A stretch of DNA of 64,000 nucleotides from Tardiphaga sp. vice304 (GCF_007018905.1 NZ_CP041402.1:5258001-5322000); one strand, 5' to 3'; counted from the stretch's first letter, positions 8,414 to 18,060 are shown. Numbers and translations are program-made. Notes: a model not told the origin generated them from the sequence alone.

Positions 8414-9454
8414 CTACTCCGCCGCGCGAGCGGAGGCGAGATGGGCATAGCCGCCCGCCGCGCCGATCTTGTTCTTCTGCGCCTCGATGTCGATATTGTA
8501 GATCCGCGCGGCGTTGAGACCGAGGATCTTCTTCTTGTTCTCGAGGGTGAGGACGGAGCCGGTCTCCTTGGTCATCTCCTCCGGAATCTCGAAGGCCATG
8601 AACTTGTCGATCAGCCATTTCGGCGTCCAGATGCCGTAATCGCTGCCGTACAGGATCTTGTCAGGGCCGACCCAGAACAACAACTCCGCCATCACATGCG
8701 CAAAATAGGCTGGCCGGGTGTGGATGAACGGCAGCGCCACCGCGATGCCGGCGTAAACGTTGGTCTCCTGCGTCGCGATCCAGCAGAAATCGTCGAGCCG
8801 CGGCAGACCGCAATGTTCGACGATGAAGTTGAGATCCTGAAAGGCGGTCGCCACGTCATCGACATCACCGACGTCAAACGCGTCCTTGTTCAATGGGATA
8901 ATGGTCGGGCCCTTGTGGATGTGAATGTTCTTGATCCCGAGCTTCTGCGCCGCCTCGAGGAATCTGTAGGTTTCCTTGTCGTCGAGCCGATAGCCCTTGG
9001 ATTCGCCTCGCCATTCCGCCGTATAGAGCTTGACGCCCTGCAATTGATACTTCTCGGCCTTGGCATGGAGATCCTCGAGCCCCTTGTTACCGTCGCGCGG
9101 ATCGAACGCACCGTTGAGGATAAACCGCTCCGGATGACTTTTCTTCAGCGCCGAATTGCGCTCGGTGGTGTTGAAGCCGTGGTTGTAGAAATCGGTCAGA
9201 TAGGTCGGCTGCAGGATCGCCATGTCGTCGTAGCCGTTGATAAACAGATCGTCATGCATGGTCTTGGCGTCGTATTTTTCGAACTTGTCCAACGGCCATT
9301 TCTCCGCCGGCGGGCTGAGATTGGCATGATACGCATAGAAACATTCGATGAATTGCTTGCCATGAATATTCTTCTGGTTGGCAGGGCTGCCGTCCCAGAA
9401 ATGGGTGTGCCCGTCGATCACAAAGATTTCTTCTCCGGATGCCGTCTTGTACAT
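8414..9454 (-). CDS. Amidohydrolase-2 family metal-dependent hydrolase
   Basis: This 346-residue TIM-barrel protein carries the N-terminal metal motif DGHTHFWD (His16, His18), internal HIHKGP and VEHCGLPRLDD, and the C-terminal GSDYGIW aspartate. The family includes ACMSD-type decarboxylases and lactone-type hydrolases. The start at 9454 has GGGAG about eight bases upstream; a longer in-frame reading would run into the coupling-protein gene. Such a gene recurs in propane-monooxygenase clusters of actinobacteria, but its substrate is not established. A role in downstream hydrolysis or decarboxylation of an oxidation product is only inferred. Confidence 0.85.
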   Translation of the reverse strand: MYKTASGEEIFVIDGHTHFWDGSPANQKNIHGKQFIECFYAYHANLSPPAEKWPLDKFEKYDAKTMHDDLFINGYDDMAILQPTYLTDFYNHGFNTTERNSALKKSHPERFILNGAFDPRDGNKGLEDLHAKAEKYQLQGVKLYTAEWRGESKGYRLDDKETYRFLEAAQKLGIKNIHIHKGPTIIPLNKDAFDVGDVDDVATAFQDLNFIVEHCGLPRLDDFCWIATQETNVYAGIAVALPFIHTRPAYFAHVMAELLFWVGPDKILYGSDYGIWTPKWLIDKFMAFEIPEEMTKETGSVLTLENKKKILGLNAARIYNIDIEAQKNKIGAAGGYAHLASARAAE

Positions 9455-9524
9455 CGCGCTTCTCCCTATCCCGCCACGTTGGGCAATTGTTTCTAATCCT
9501 TTGATTACCTGAGGCAGCAAGGCG

Positions 9525-9544
9525 GGCCGGCGCGGACGCCGGCC
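9525..9544 (-). other. GC-rich stem-loop between mimD and the amidohydrolase gene
   Basis: GGCCGGCG and CGCCGGCC pair as a perfect 8-bp stem with a four-base loop just after the coupling-protein stop. No T-tract follows in the direction of transcription, so mRNA processing or partial attenuation is more likely than full termination. Confidence 0.5.
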
Positions 9545-9552
9545 GGCCTCGA

Positions 9553-9912
9553 TCAGTGTTCGATATAGGCGAGCGCTTCGTTCATATCGCCGAAGCAGAC
9601 AACGGTATCGTCGTCGACCATCACCATGCGGCCATAATGCGTGGAGGTCGAAATCTCGAAGATGTAGGGCGTCATCTCGCGCCCCAGCGCCTCGCTGATC
9701 TCGCTCATCTTGAACACCAGCTTGCCTTCGCCATCGATCCGGATCATCGCCGGCATGTAGGTGACGGTGACGCCCTTCTTCGGCTCCATCACTTCGGCGA
9801 TGGCGCGGGCCTCGACGCTGTCGTTCATGGTGACACCGCACTGGTGCGATATGGTGTCCTCGAACTTGATATCTTTCATCGATTTGAAGATATTGGCCTG
9901 GACTTCGGACAT
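9553..9912 (-). CDS. mimD: Monooxygenase coupling/effector protein (MmoB/DmpM family)
   Basis: The 119-residue protein matches the small cofactor-free coupling proteins of soluble diiron monooxygenases in length and in its core (CGVTMNDSVEARAIAEVMEP, then a beta-rich RIDGEGKLVFKMSEI). These proteins dock on the hydroxylase and control electron transfer and substrate entry at the diiron site. AGGAGAATGCA precedes the ATG at 9912. It lies between the hydroxylase beta gene and the amidohydrolase gene, in the standard A-B-C-D order of propane-type monooxygenases. Confidence 0.93.
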   Translation of the reverse strand: MSEVQANIFKSMKDIKFEDTISHQCGVTMNDSVEARAIAEVMEPKKGVTVTYMPAMIRIDGEGKLVFKMSEISEALGREMTPYIFEISTSTHYGRMVMVDDDTVVCFGDMNEALAYIEH

Positions 9913-9976
9913 TGCATTCTCCTGAGAGGGTGACTGGCTTGCGCCGGTTTCGGATTGGTTTGTCAGCACAGCCGTG

Positions 9977-11041
9977 TCACGGCGCCTTAAGGCCGACCTG
10001 CGCGCAGATCGCCTCGATGCGGTTCTTCGCCAGAGACTGCGCCTCGGCAAAGCCCGACACCTTGACCCGCGGCTGCGACCAGATCGGTTGCAGGTTCGAT
10101 GCCGCTTCGTGGGCGAGCGCGCCGTGGTGCGCCATCCAGCCGTTGAACAGTCCCTTGTTATGCGTGCCGTGATCCTTGTCATGCGTCAGCATGTGGATCA
10201 GTTCGACGGTGTTGGCGAGGTTGCGCTCGTAGTCCGCTTCGGCGGCGGCGACCACGGACGGCGTCGCGAAGTCGCCTTGCGAAGCCGCCATCTGCATGAT
10301 GAAGCCGCTGCGGAACAGCTCGCCGACCAGCGGCTCGAACACCAGGTTGATCGCAAAATACTGTTCGAGGAAGTCGGTCGCGCCCATGATCGCCTCGACC
10401 GACTTGCGGGTGCCCTGCCAGATCGGATCCTCGAGCCAGTGCTGCTTGCCGGCGTTGCCGTCGAAGCCTTCGATATCGAGTCCGATCTCGGCAAGGTATA
10501 GCGTGAGATCCTGCGAGAACCGCATCTTGTAGGACGAGTTGGTCAGAATCGCGTTGTTGACCATCTGGGTGTAGCCATAGCGCTGCGCCTGCATCAACGA
10601 GGTGCCGAGCCCGAATTCGGCATGCTTGTAGGCGCCGAGATGATCCCGCAGCACCTTGACCCACGCCTTGTCGAAGCGCTTCGGCGCGCCCGATTTCCGC
10701 GCATTTTCGATGACACCCTGCACCATGCCGCAGATCGTCGATTGGCGCTGGTAATGCGTGCGCTCCCACTCCTGATCGACCGCGCGGAACTGGTGCCAGT
10801 TCGAGCTCAGCGCCTTGGTCCAGGTCTTCGAATAGGTCGGAGTGCCGTCGGGGAACGAGATGATCCAGTCCTGCAGCAGATAGCGTTCCGGGTCCGGCTG
10901 GACGTCGACGGTCATATCCTCGTAATGGCTTGCCTTGCGGCCCTTCGGCTCGAAATAATTGTATTTCCGGCTGTCGGAACCGGCAAAAATCGCGGCACCG
11001 GCGGCGCCGGACTGATGCACTTGCTGTGGGGTTGCGCTCAT
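9977..11041 (-). CDS. mimC: Monooxygenase hydroxylase beta (small) subunit
   Basis: This 354-residue protein belongs to the ferritin-like beta subunit family of soluble diiron monooxygenases (RYLLQDWIISFPDGTPTYSK, KHAEFGLGTSLMQAQRYGYT, DFLEQYFAINLVFEPLVGE). It keeps the helical fold of the alpha subunit but not a complete set of diiron ligands, as is normal for beta. It would form the (alpha-beta) hydroxylase dimer with the 12245-13918 product. The start at 11041 is fixed by GGGAGGACACC upstream. It sits 67 bases after the reductase gene. Confidence 0.94.
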   Translation of the reverse strand: MSATPQQVHQSGAAGAAIFAGSDSRKYNYFEPKGRKASHYEDMTVDVQPDPERYLLQDWIISFPDGTPTYSKTWTKALSSNWHQFRAVDQEWERTHYQRQSTICGMVQGVIENARKSGAPKRFDKAWVKVLRDHLGAYKHAEFGLGTSLMQAQRYGYTQMVNNAILTNSSYKMRFSQDLTLYLAEIGLDIEGFDGNAGKQHWLEDPIWQGTRKSVEAIMGATDFLEQYFAINLVFEPLVGELFRSGFIMQMAASQGDFATPSVVAAAEADYERNLANTVELIHMLTHDKDHGTHNKGLFNGWMAHHGALAHEAASNLQPIWSQPRVKVSGFAEAQSLAKNRIEAICAQVGLKAP

Positions 11042-11108
11042 GGTGTCCTCCCTGGAGATGTCTTCGATTGTTGTTGCGGTTGTTGTGCACGGTGGGGCGA
11101 GGATGCCG

Positions 11109-12155
11109 TCACCGCGTGGCTGGCGTAAACTTGTCGAAATAGATGTGGTCGGGCTCGACGCCGGCCATCTGCAGGACCGGCAGCAGCGCATCGATCATCG
11201 GCACGGGACCGCAGCCATAGGCATCGATCGTGCCGCTCAGCGCCTCGTCGCGTAGCCGGCGCTGCACGACTTCATGGATGAATCCCGTCTCGCCCTGCCA
11301 ATCATCTTCTGCGGTGGCGTGCGACAACGCCGGGATGAACTCGAAGTCGGGATGCGCCGCCGCGATCGCGGCGATTTCGTCGAGCATGAACAGGTCGGCC
11401 CGCGTCCGCGCGCCATAGAAGAACCGCACCGGCCGCTGATCGCCGCTCTGCACGTGGTCGCACAGCATCGACCACAGCGGCGACATGCCGGAACCGCCGC
11501 CGATCAGCAGCATCGGCCCGGTTCGTCCCTCACGCCGGAAGCAGGTGCCGTATGGCCCCTTCGCCTGCAGCGGTGCACCCGGCTGCAGTGCGCGGTCGAG
11601 CTGCGACGAGAATGCCCCGTTGGGATATTTCTTGATGATGAAGGACAGATGCTTGCCGTTGACCGGCGCATTCGCCATCGAAAACGCGCGCGTCACGCCG
11701 GCATCGACCAGCGTCAGATCAATATATTGCCCGGCCCAGAATTTCATCGGATTGTCGAGTTCGATCTCCAGCAGGCGGATATCGTGGGTCAGCGCGGTGA
11801 CCTTGCTCACCGTGGCCTCAAAACCCTTTACTGCGATCGCATGCGACAGCAGGTCTTCGTCGAAATTCAGAAGTTCGACTTCGATATCGCTGTAGGCGTG
11901 GGTCTTGCAGAGCAGAATGTGCTCCGTCTCTCGTTCGTAATCGGGCAGCGCGAAGGTGGAATATTTAAGCAGTTCGATTTCGCCGCTGATCAGCCTGGAC
12001 TTGCAGGAGCCGCATTGGCCTTCCTTGCAGCCGTGCATCAGCGAGATGCCCTGGCGGAAGGCGGCGTCGAGAACGGTTTCCCCCTCTTCGACATCCATCT
12101 CGATGCCGACCGGTTCGAGCCGGACCTTGTACGTGGTGGTCGTCATTTGCGACAT
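11109..12155 (-). CDS. mimB: Monooxygenase NADH reductase, 2Fe-2S ferredoxin plus FAD/NAD domains
   Basis: The 348-residue reductase has an N-terminal plant-type 2Fe-2S domain with ligands Cys43, Cys48, Cys51 and Cys83 (CKEGQCGSC, then LLCKTH). An FAD-binding barrel (RAFSMANAP) and an NAD-binding domain (GGGSGMSPLW, ending YGCGPVPMID) follow. It passes electrons from NADH to the diiron hydroxylase. I start at the ATG at 12155; the Shine-Dalgarno is weak (CGCAAG), and an ATG nine bases further in is possible. It follows the alpha-subunit gene across an 89-base gap that contains a strong hairpin. Confidence 0.94.
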   Translation of the reverse strand: MSQMTTTTYKVRLEPVGIEMDVEEGETVLDAAFRQGISLMHGCKEGQCGSCKSRLISGEIELLKYSTFALPDYERETEHILLCKTHAYSDIEVELLNFDEDLLSHAIAVKGFEATVSKVTALTHDIRLLEIELDNPMKFWAGQYIDLTLVDAGVTRAFSMANAPVNGKHLSFIIKKYPNGAFSSQLDRALQPGAPLQAKGPYGTCFRREGRTGPMLLIGGGSGMSPLWSMLCDHVQSGDQRPVRFFYGARTRADLFMLDEIAAIAAAHPDFEFIPALSHATAEDDWQGETGFIHEVVQRRLRDEALSGTIDAYGCGPVPMIDALLPVLQMAGVEPDHIYFDKFTPATR

Positions 12156-12206
12156 GATCTTGCGGCCTGCGTTGAATGCGGGGATTGGCGCTTTGGGCGG
12201 CGGTTC

Positions 12207-12232
12207 GAGGGGACCGCGAACGCGGTCCCCTC
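12207..12232 (-). other. Perfect stem-loop between mimA and mimB
   Basis: A 12-bp perfect stem (GAGGGGACCGCG with CGCGGTCCCCTC) and a two-base AA loop begin 13 bases after the mimA stop. No T-run follows, so it more likely protects the mimA 3' end or attenuates than terminates fully. Confidence 0.65.
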
Positions 12233-12244
12233 TCCCCATTCGGC

Positions 12245-13918
12245 CTAGTTGCAGGGGTTGATCTTGAACCCCTTGCGATATTCGGCGATCGCGGCGTCCC
12301 GTTCTTCGCCGGCCTTCAGGGCGCGGAAGCCGCGCAGCGGACTGCCCAGCGTGTTGCCGCGGATGTGGTCGAGGGTCCACATGTCCTTCTGCTCGAAGCG
12401 CAGATGCGGCTGCGGCACCAGCGTCTTGCCGTCGGATCGAACGAAGCCGAGATCCACCATGGCGTCGGCGTGATCCCAGCCGTGGTAGCACTCCTCCCAC
12501 TCGCGGCGTCCGCTGAAGCGACCCATTGCCGGCGTGGCGCGGCCTTCGTACTCGGCGGCGAACGCCACCTTGTGCGTCCAGCGGCAGCCTTCCGAGCAGT
12601 AGGTGTACATCTTGCCGTCCACCTCGTCGCAGCAGAAGTCCTCGCGGATCAGGCAAGGCACCATGCAGCTCCAGCAGCGGTGCGGATAGACGTAACCAAC
12701 GTCGCCGTTGAAGGCGATGTTCTTCTCGCCCGGCACCGACAGCTTGGCGTGCCACTTCCAGAAATCGCCGAACTCGGCGTACCAGCCTGGATACTTGTGC
12801 TCGAACCACTCGAAGTCCTTCTCGGTCTGGGCCTCGATGCGCCAGAAGTTGAACGACCAGCCGACCGTGAAGAATTGCGCGGTCTTGTGGACGTAGTTCT
12901 TCTTGACGATACGGTCCCAGGCCGCGGCGACGTCGTCGTGATGGATCTTGATGCCGTATTTCTCGAGCGGCAGCATGTAGGTCCGATAATAATCCTCGTA
13001 GATCCAGCGGTGCCACAACTCCGCGTAGGATTCCTTGTTCTTGTCGCGATTGGTGGTGCCGTATTCGATGAAGGTGCCGATCGCAGCATCGACGATGGCG
13101 TGGTTCTGCCAGAACGCGTATTTCAGGTCGCGCTCGAGCAATTGGTGGTTCGACGGATCGTGGATCATCGCCATCAGCATCGAGTGGCCGTTGCCGATGT
13201 GGCGGGATTCGTCGGACTGTACCGACAGGAACACGGTCGGCAGTGCGTAGTCGCCGTTGCGGGCGGCTTCGGACGGCATCGCGACGAACAGCGTGTTGGT
13301 GAAGGCGGTCTCGGCGACCACCGTCAGATAGATGTTGGCGGCGGTGATGGCGTCGCCGGTCAGGAAGCCCTCGGCGAACTGCCGGCCGATCGTGGTGGCG
13401 TAGCACTTGCCGAACGCGGCCTCGGTGATGTCGAACCCGGCCGGGTCGATGTAGTTTTCCATATACCACTTTTTCAGGTTCATCTGAATCGTGGAGTGGC
13501 GGAATTCATCGACCATCTGCATGGTGAAGCCGGTGCGCAGCTCCTCGCCTGGCGCCAGCCGCCCGACCATTGCCATCGATCGCGCCGCAGAGATTTCCGG
13601 GAATGGGATGATCGCCAGGAATAGCTTCATCCACTCGACCCAGCGCGGCTCGACGTTGCGGAACATGTCGCCGCGCAGTGCCGCATCGAGCGCGCCGTAA
13701 ACGCGGTTGTCCTTTTCTTCCTGCATCGGGAAGTAGGACCGCAGCACCTGTTTCATCGGATCGCGCGGAACCTTCGAGATCTTGTAGTCGGTCGGGAAGG
13801 TCATCGCTTCCTGGACGTAGCTTGGCGTCCAGCCGAGATCGGAGACGCGATTGGCCGCCTCCGCGGTACTGATGCCCTTCTGATTTACGATCTTGTTCAG
13901 CGTTAGAGTTTCAGACAT
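12245..13918 (-). CDS. mimA: Diiron monooxygenase hydroxylase alpha (large) subunit
   Basis: The 557-residue catalytic subunit keeps every diiron ligand of soluble methane monooxygenase at a constant offset of six: Glu108, Glu138 and His141 (VDEFRH), Glu203, Glu237 and His240 (SDESRH). It activates O2 to hydroxylate a hydrocarbon or related substrate. The C-terminal region (about residues 415-460) holds a cysteine cluster (CWSCMVPC, FCC, CSEGC) resembling the YHS-type zinc segment of propane/phenol-type alpha subunits. The start at 13918 follows GGAGAAGGAA. It is most like propane (prm) or binuclear-iron (mim) monooxygenases; the true substrate cannot be read from sequence. Confidence 0.96.
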   Translation of the reverse strand: MSETLTLNKIVNQKGISTAEAANRVSDLGWTPSYVQEAMTFPTDYKISKVPRDPMKQVLRSYFPMQEEKDNRVYGALDAALRGDMFRNVEPRWVEWMKLFLAIIPFPEISAARSMAMVGRLAPGEELRTGFTMQMVDEFRHSTIQMNLKKWYMENYIDPAGFDITEAAFGKCYATTIGRQFAEGFLTGDAITAANIYLTVVAETAFTNTLFVAMPSEAARNGDYALPTVFLSVQSDESRHIGNGHSMLMAMIHDPSNHQLLERDLKYAFWQNHAIVDAAIGTFIEYGTTNRDKNKESYAELWHRWIYEDYYRTYMLPLEKYGIKIHHDDVAAAWDRIVKKNYVHKTAQFFTVGWSFNFWRIEAQTEKDFEWFEHKYPGWYAEFGDFWKWHAKLSVPGEKNIAFNGDVGYVYPHRCWSCMVPCLIREDFCCDEVDGKMYTYCSEGCRWTHKVAFAAEYEGRATPAMGRFSGRREWEECYHGWDHADAMVDLGFVRSDGKTLVPQPHLRFEQKDMWTLDHIRGNTLGSPLRGFRALKAGEERDAAIAEYRKGFKINPCN

Positions 13919-14011
13919 TTCCTTCTCCATTGAATCCATTGAATATTGCGTGGACTTCGCTGCTCGCCTTATTCCCGGACGCCCGCTTGCTTGACGCACT
14001 CTTCAGAACCG

Positions 14012-14094
14012 TCCGCCGTAAATTGTCTGGGTCGCTGTATCGTCGGGCGCCCCCGCCCTTCGATACCTCCCCGCTCGATCAAACTCCGCCGTAA
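14012..14094 (-). promoter_or_regulatory. mimA leader region with a 10-bp direct repeat
   Basis: The 176 bases between the small-gene stop and mimA hold two copies of TCCGCCGTAA (14012-14021 and 14085-14094). No sigma-54 box was seen here, so an extra promoter or regulator site is only possible. Confidence 0.3.
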
Positions 14095-14346
14095 CTAACT
14101 GTGGTTGACGGCAGGTTTGGTCAGTGGCTTGTCCTCGGCGATGAACCGCGCCGTCAGCACCAATGTGCCCATGGCGAAATCCTTGCCGTGCCTGGCGATC
14201 ATCGCCTCGGCGATGTCGGCCAGTTGAACGAAGAAGGCATCTTTGGATCTATCTTCTTCGCTCAATTCGATCTGAGCGTTCGGAGGCACTTTGCCGTCTC
14301 CAGCCGATGCGCGTCCCGCGCGCAGTGTTCCGCTCTTGCTCATCAT
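14095..14346 (-). CDS. Small unknown operon protein, 83 residues
   Basis: I do not recognise a family. The start (ATGATG at 14346) overlaps the TGA of the preceding gene, which argues for translational coupling and a real gene. The N-terminal third is charged and probably disordered. The C-terminal part (FFVQLADIAEAMIARHGKDF, then MGTLVLTARFIAEDK) is likely helical. There are no Cys residues or membrane segments. Lying directly before mimA, it may be an accessory factor of the monooxygenase. Confidence 0.65.
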   Translation of the reverse strand: MMSKSGTLRAGRASAGDGKVPPNAQIELSEEDRSKDAFFVQLADIAEAMIARHGKDFAMGTLVLTARFIAEDKPLTKPAVNHS

Positions 14347-14771
14347 GCATGTCCCGATCGGTTGTGGTCATAGGTCGATGGACCGCTCTCGAACTCCAAT
14401 AGCGCCACGTTCAGCCATTCGCGCTCGGCGACGAGCCGCTCGTGCTCGACCTTCAGCGCCTCGAACCTCGCTGTCGCCTGTGCCAGTTCCAGCAAGGCGG
14501 CGGCGCCAGTGCCCGGCAGCGCGCTGTCGCGCAGCGCGCAATGCATTTCGATTTCTGCTCCGCCGCGCGCGCTTTCGTTGCGCAGTTGCAGTTCGTTGTT
14601 GCGTATCATCGCCTCGATCAGCTTGTGGCGCGCGAGCATTCGCTCCCGGCCCCGCTCCAGTTCGGCAGCTTCCTCGGCGGTCAGCGGCGGCTGATCGCCT
14701 CTATCCATGCTTGTCATGACCCCCACCCAATCATCCGGAGAAAGGCGAACCGCCTCGCAATTGGTCATCAT
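14343..14771 (-). CDS. Small unknown coiled-coil-like operon protein, 142 residues
   Basis: This is an unknown, Glu/Ala/Leu-rich and probably mostly helical protein (LTAEEAAELERGRERMLARH, LELAQATARFEALKVEHERL), suggesting a coiled coil. Its ATGATG start overlaps the TGA of the alcohol dehydrogenase gene, and its own stop overlaps the start of the next small gene, so the three are probably co-translated. A second in-frame ATG at 14717 has a strong GGTGGGGG before it and could be the true start, giving 124 residues. There is no signal peptide. The operon position suggests a monooxygenase accessory role, without direct evidence. Confidence 0.65.
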   Translation of the reverse strand: MMTNCEAVRLSPDDWVGVMTSMDRGDQPPLTAEEAAELERGRERMLARHKLIEAMIRNNELQLRNESARGGAEIEMHCALRDSALPGTGAAALLELAQATARFEALKVEHERLVAEREWLNVALLEFESGPSTYDHNRSGHA

Positions 14772-15811
14772 GGGATCAACACGGCGCGGCCGTGAATGCG
14801 CCCATGATGCAGGTCGTGCAGTGCATCGTTGGCCTGGCTGAGTTTGTATTCCCTGGTATGGAGATCGACGAGACCGCGATCGGCGAGCGCCATCAGCTCC
14901 ACCAGCTCGGCATAGGTGCCGACCAGGTTTCCGACGATGGTCTTTTCCGAGGTGATCAGGTCGATGGTCGGGAGCTCGATCTTGCCGCCGTAATCGACGA
15001 CATAGTAGTAGCCGTCATTCGCCGTCATCGCCAAGCCACGGGCGACGGCGTCGCCCTCGCCGACAAAATCGATCACGGCCTCCGCGCCGCGGCCGCCGGT
15101 CTTCGCCAGCACGGTTTCCACTTCGTTGCCGTCAGCTTTCACCAGATGATGCGCGCCGCAGGTCTTGGCCAGCTCGAGCGACTTGTCGTCGCGGTCGACG
15201 ACGATGATTTCGGCGGCGCACAATGCCGCGAGAACCTGGATGCCGATATGGCCGAGCCCGCCGGCGCCAATCACCGCAACATATTGCCCCGGCAACAGAT
15301 GCCGCGACGCCTTCTTTGCAGCGCGGTAGGCGGTCAGGCCGGCGTCGGTGTAGGGCGCGACATCCTTCGGCGCCAGCGTCTTCGGCAGCTTGATCAGCGA
15401 GCGCTGGCCGGTCAGCAGATATTCCGCGTAGCCACCATTGGCATTGATGCCGGGAAAGGCACTGTCCAGCGCGTGCATGTCGTTGCCGCGGCGGCATGCG
15501 AGGCAATGTCCGCTCGTCACCAGCGGATGGCAGATCACGCTGTCGCCGACCTTGATGCCTTCGACGCCGGGCCCGATCGCCTCGACCCATCCGGCGTTCT
15601 CGTGCCCCATGATGTAGGGCAGATTGACATCGACCTTGCTCCGCCAGATCCCTTCAACGATGTGCAGGTCGGTGCGGCAGACGCCGGCGCCGCCGATCCG
15701 CACGATCACGTCCGAGGGACGCGTGATCTTCGGGTCTGCGACATCTTCGTATTTGACAAATTCCTTTGCCGTCAGCTTGTCGTCGAAGGCATGCAGAACC
15801 GCGGCTTTCAT
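14768..15811 (-). CDS. adh: Zinc-type NAD(P)-dependent alcohol dehydrogenase, first gene of the operon
   Basis: The 347-residue medium-chain dehydrogenase has catalytic-zinc residues Cys45 (GAGVCRTDLH) and His70-Glu71 (GHENAG) and a Rossmann motif GAGGLGHIGIQ. The structural-zinc lobe, normally four cysteines, is reduced here to Cys103 and Cys106, with Ser100 and Ala114 at the outer positions. It would oxidise the alcohol made by the monooxygenase. The ATG at 15811 has GGGGAG about 11 bases upstream, and the sigma-54 promoter lies about 70 bases upstream. The stop overlaps the start of the next small gene. Confidence 0.94.
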   Translation of the reverse strand: MKAAVLHAFDDKLTAKEFVKYEDVADPKITRPSDVIVRIGGAGVCRTDLHIVEGIWRSKVDVNLPYIMGHENAGWVEAIGPGVEGIKVGDSVICHPLVTSGHCLACRRGNDMHALDSAFPGINANGGYAEYLLTGQRSLIKLPKTLAPKDVAPYTDAGLTAYRAAKKASRHLLPGQYVAVIGAGGLGHIGIQVLAALCAAEIIVVDRDDKSLELAKTCGAHHLVKADGNEVETVLAKTGGRGAEAVIDFVGEGDAVARGLAMTANDGYYYVVDYGGKIELPTIDLITSEKTIVGNLVGTYAELVELMALADRGLVDLHTREYKLSQANDALHDLHHGRIHGRAVLIP

Positions 15812-15878
15812 CGGCTGTTCACTCCCCAAACAGTTTTTTGTTTTTATGGTAGCTCGTAGTTCGATTGAACAAGAGAAC

Positions 15879-15894
15879 AGCAAGAGCCGTGCCA
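15879..15894 (-). promoter_or_regulatory. Consensus sigma-54 (-24/-12) promoter of the adh-mim operon
   Basis: Read on the minus strand it is TGGCACG-N4-TTGCT, a full match to the sigma-54 consensus, with ten bases between the invariant GG (15893-15892) and GC (15881-15880). Transcription would start near 15868, about 55 bases before the adh ATG. Two sigma-54 activator genes flank the operon. Confidence 0.92.
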
Positions 15895-15980
15895 AACACC
15901 TAACATATTGAGCTATTTGGAATTCCCGGCGTTGCGCCCATCGTGTTCCGATCCGCATCGGATCAGGGCCGGATGCAAAT

Positions 15981-15999
15981 CTGTTCCGCGGCGAAACAG
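15981..15999. promoter_or_regulatory. 19-bp palindrome, candidate upstream activator site
   Basis: CTGTTCCGC-G-GCGAAACAG pairs at eight of nine positions around a central G. It lies about 90-105 bases upstream of the -24 element, the usual place for an enhancer-binding protein site, and between the divergent adh and activator genes. Confidence 0.6.
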
Positions 16000-16020
16000 T
16001 CAGCAAGGCTGAGCTATACT

Positions 16021-16036
16021 TTGTAATTTTTTACAA
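16021..16036. promoter_or_regulatory. Perfect AT-rich inverted repeat in the divergent region
   Basis: TTGTAA-TTTT-TTACAA is a perfect 6-bp inverted repeat. It may be an operator or architectural-protein site for the 16131 activator gene or the adh-mim promoter; which protein binds is not known. Confidence 0.45.
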
Positions 16037-16048
16037 TTGCTCCGTAGT

Positions 16049-16117
16049 TGTGAGACACTGTTCACAGGAAGAGCCGTCAACGGCCGCCCGTTTGAGGAAA
16101 CGCCGAAACACTGTTCA
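16049..16117. promoter_or_regulatory. Inverted repeat TGTGA-N8-TCACA and direct repeat ACACTGTTCA before the second activator gene
   Basis: TGTGA (16049-16053) and TCACA (16062-16066) face each other, and ACACTGTTCA occurs twice (16055-16064 and 16108-16117), the second copy 14 bases before the activator ATG. CTGTT is shared with the palindrome at 15981, consistent with several sites for one AcoR-type activator and with autoregulation. Confidence 0.45.
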
Positions 16118-16130
16118 GGGAGGACAGTCG

Positions 16131-18011
<1,881 letters not shown>

Positions 18012-18060
18012 TGCGGCTGCGAGAATTTCACCCAGCAACGATTACCGTGAAAGGATCGTC

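Noticed and set aside
12176-13624. 482-residue plus-strand open frame antisense to mimA
   Set aside because: It is a shadow of the strongly supported diiron alpha subunit in high-GC DNA.
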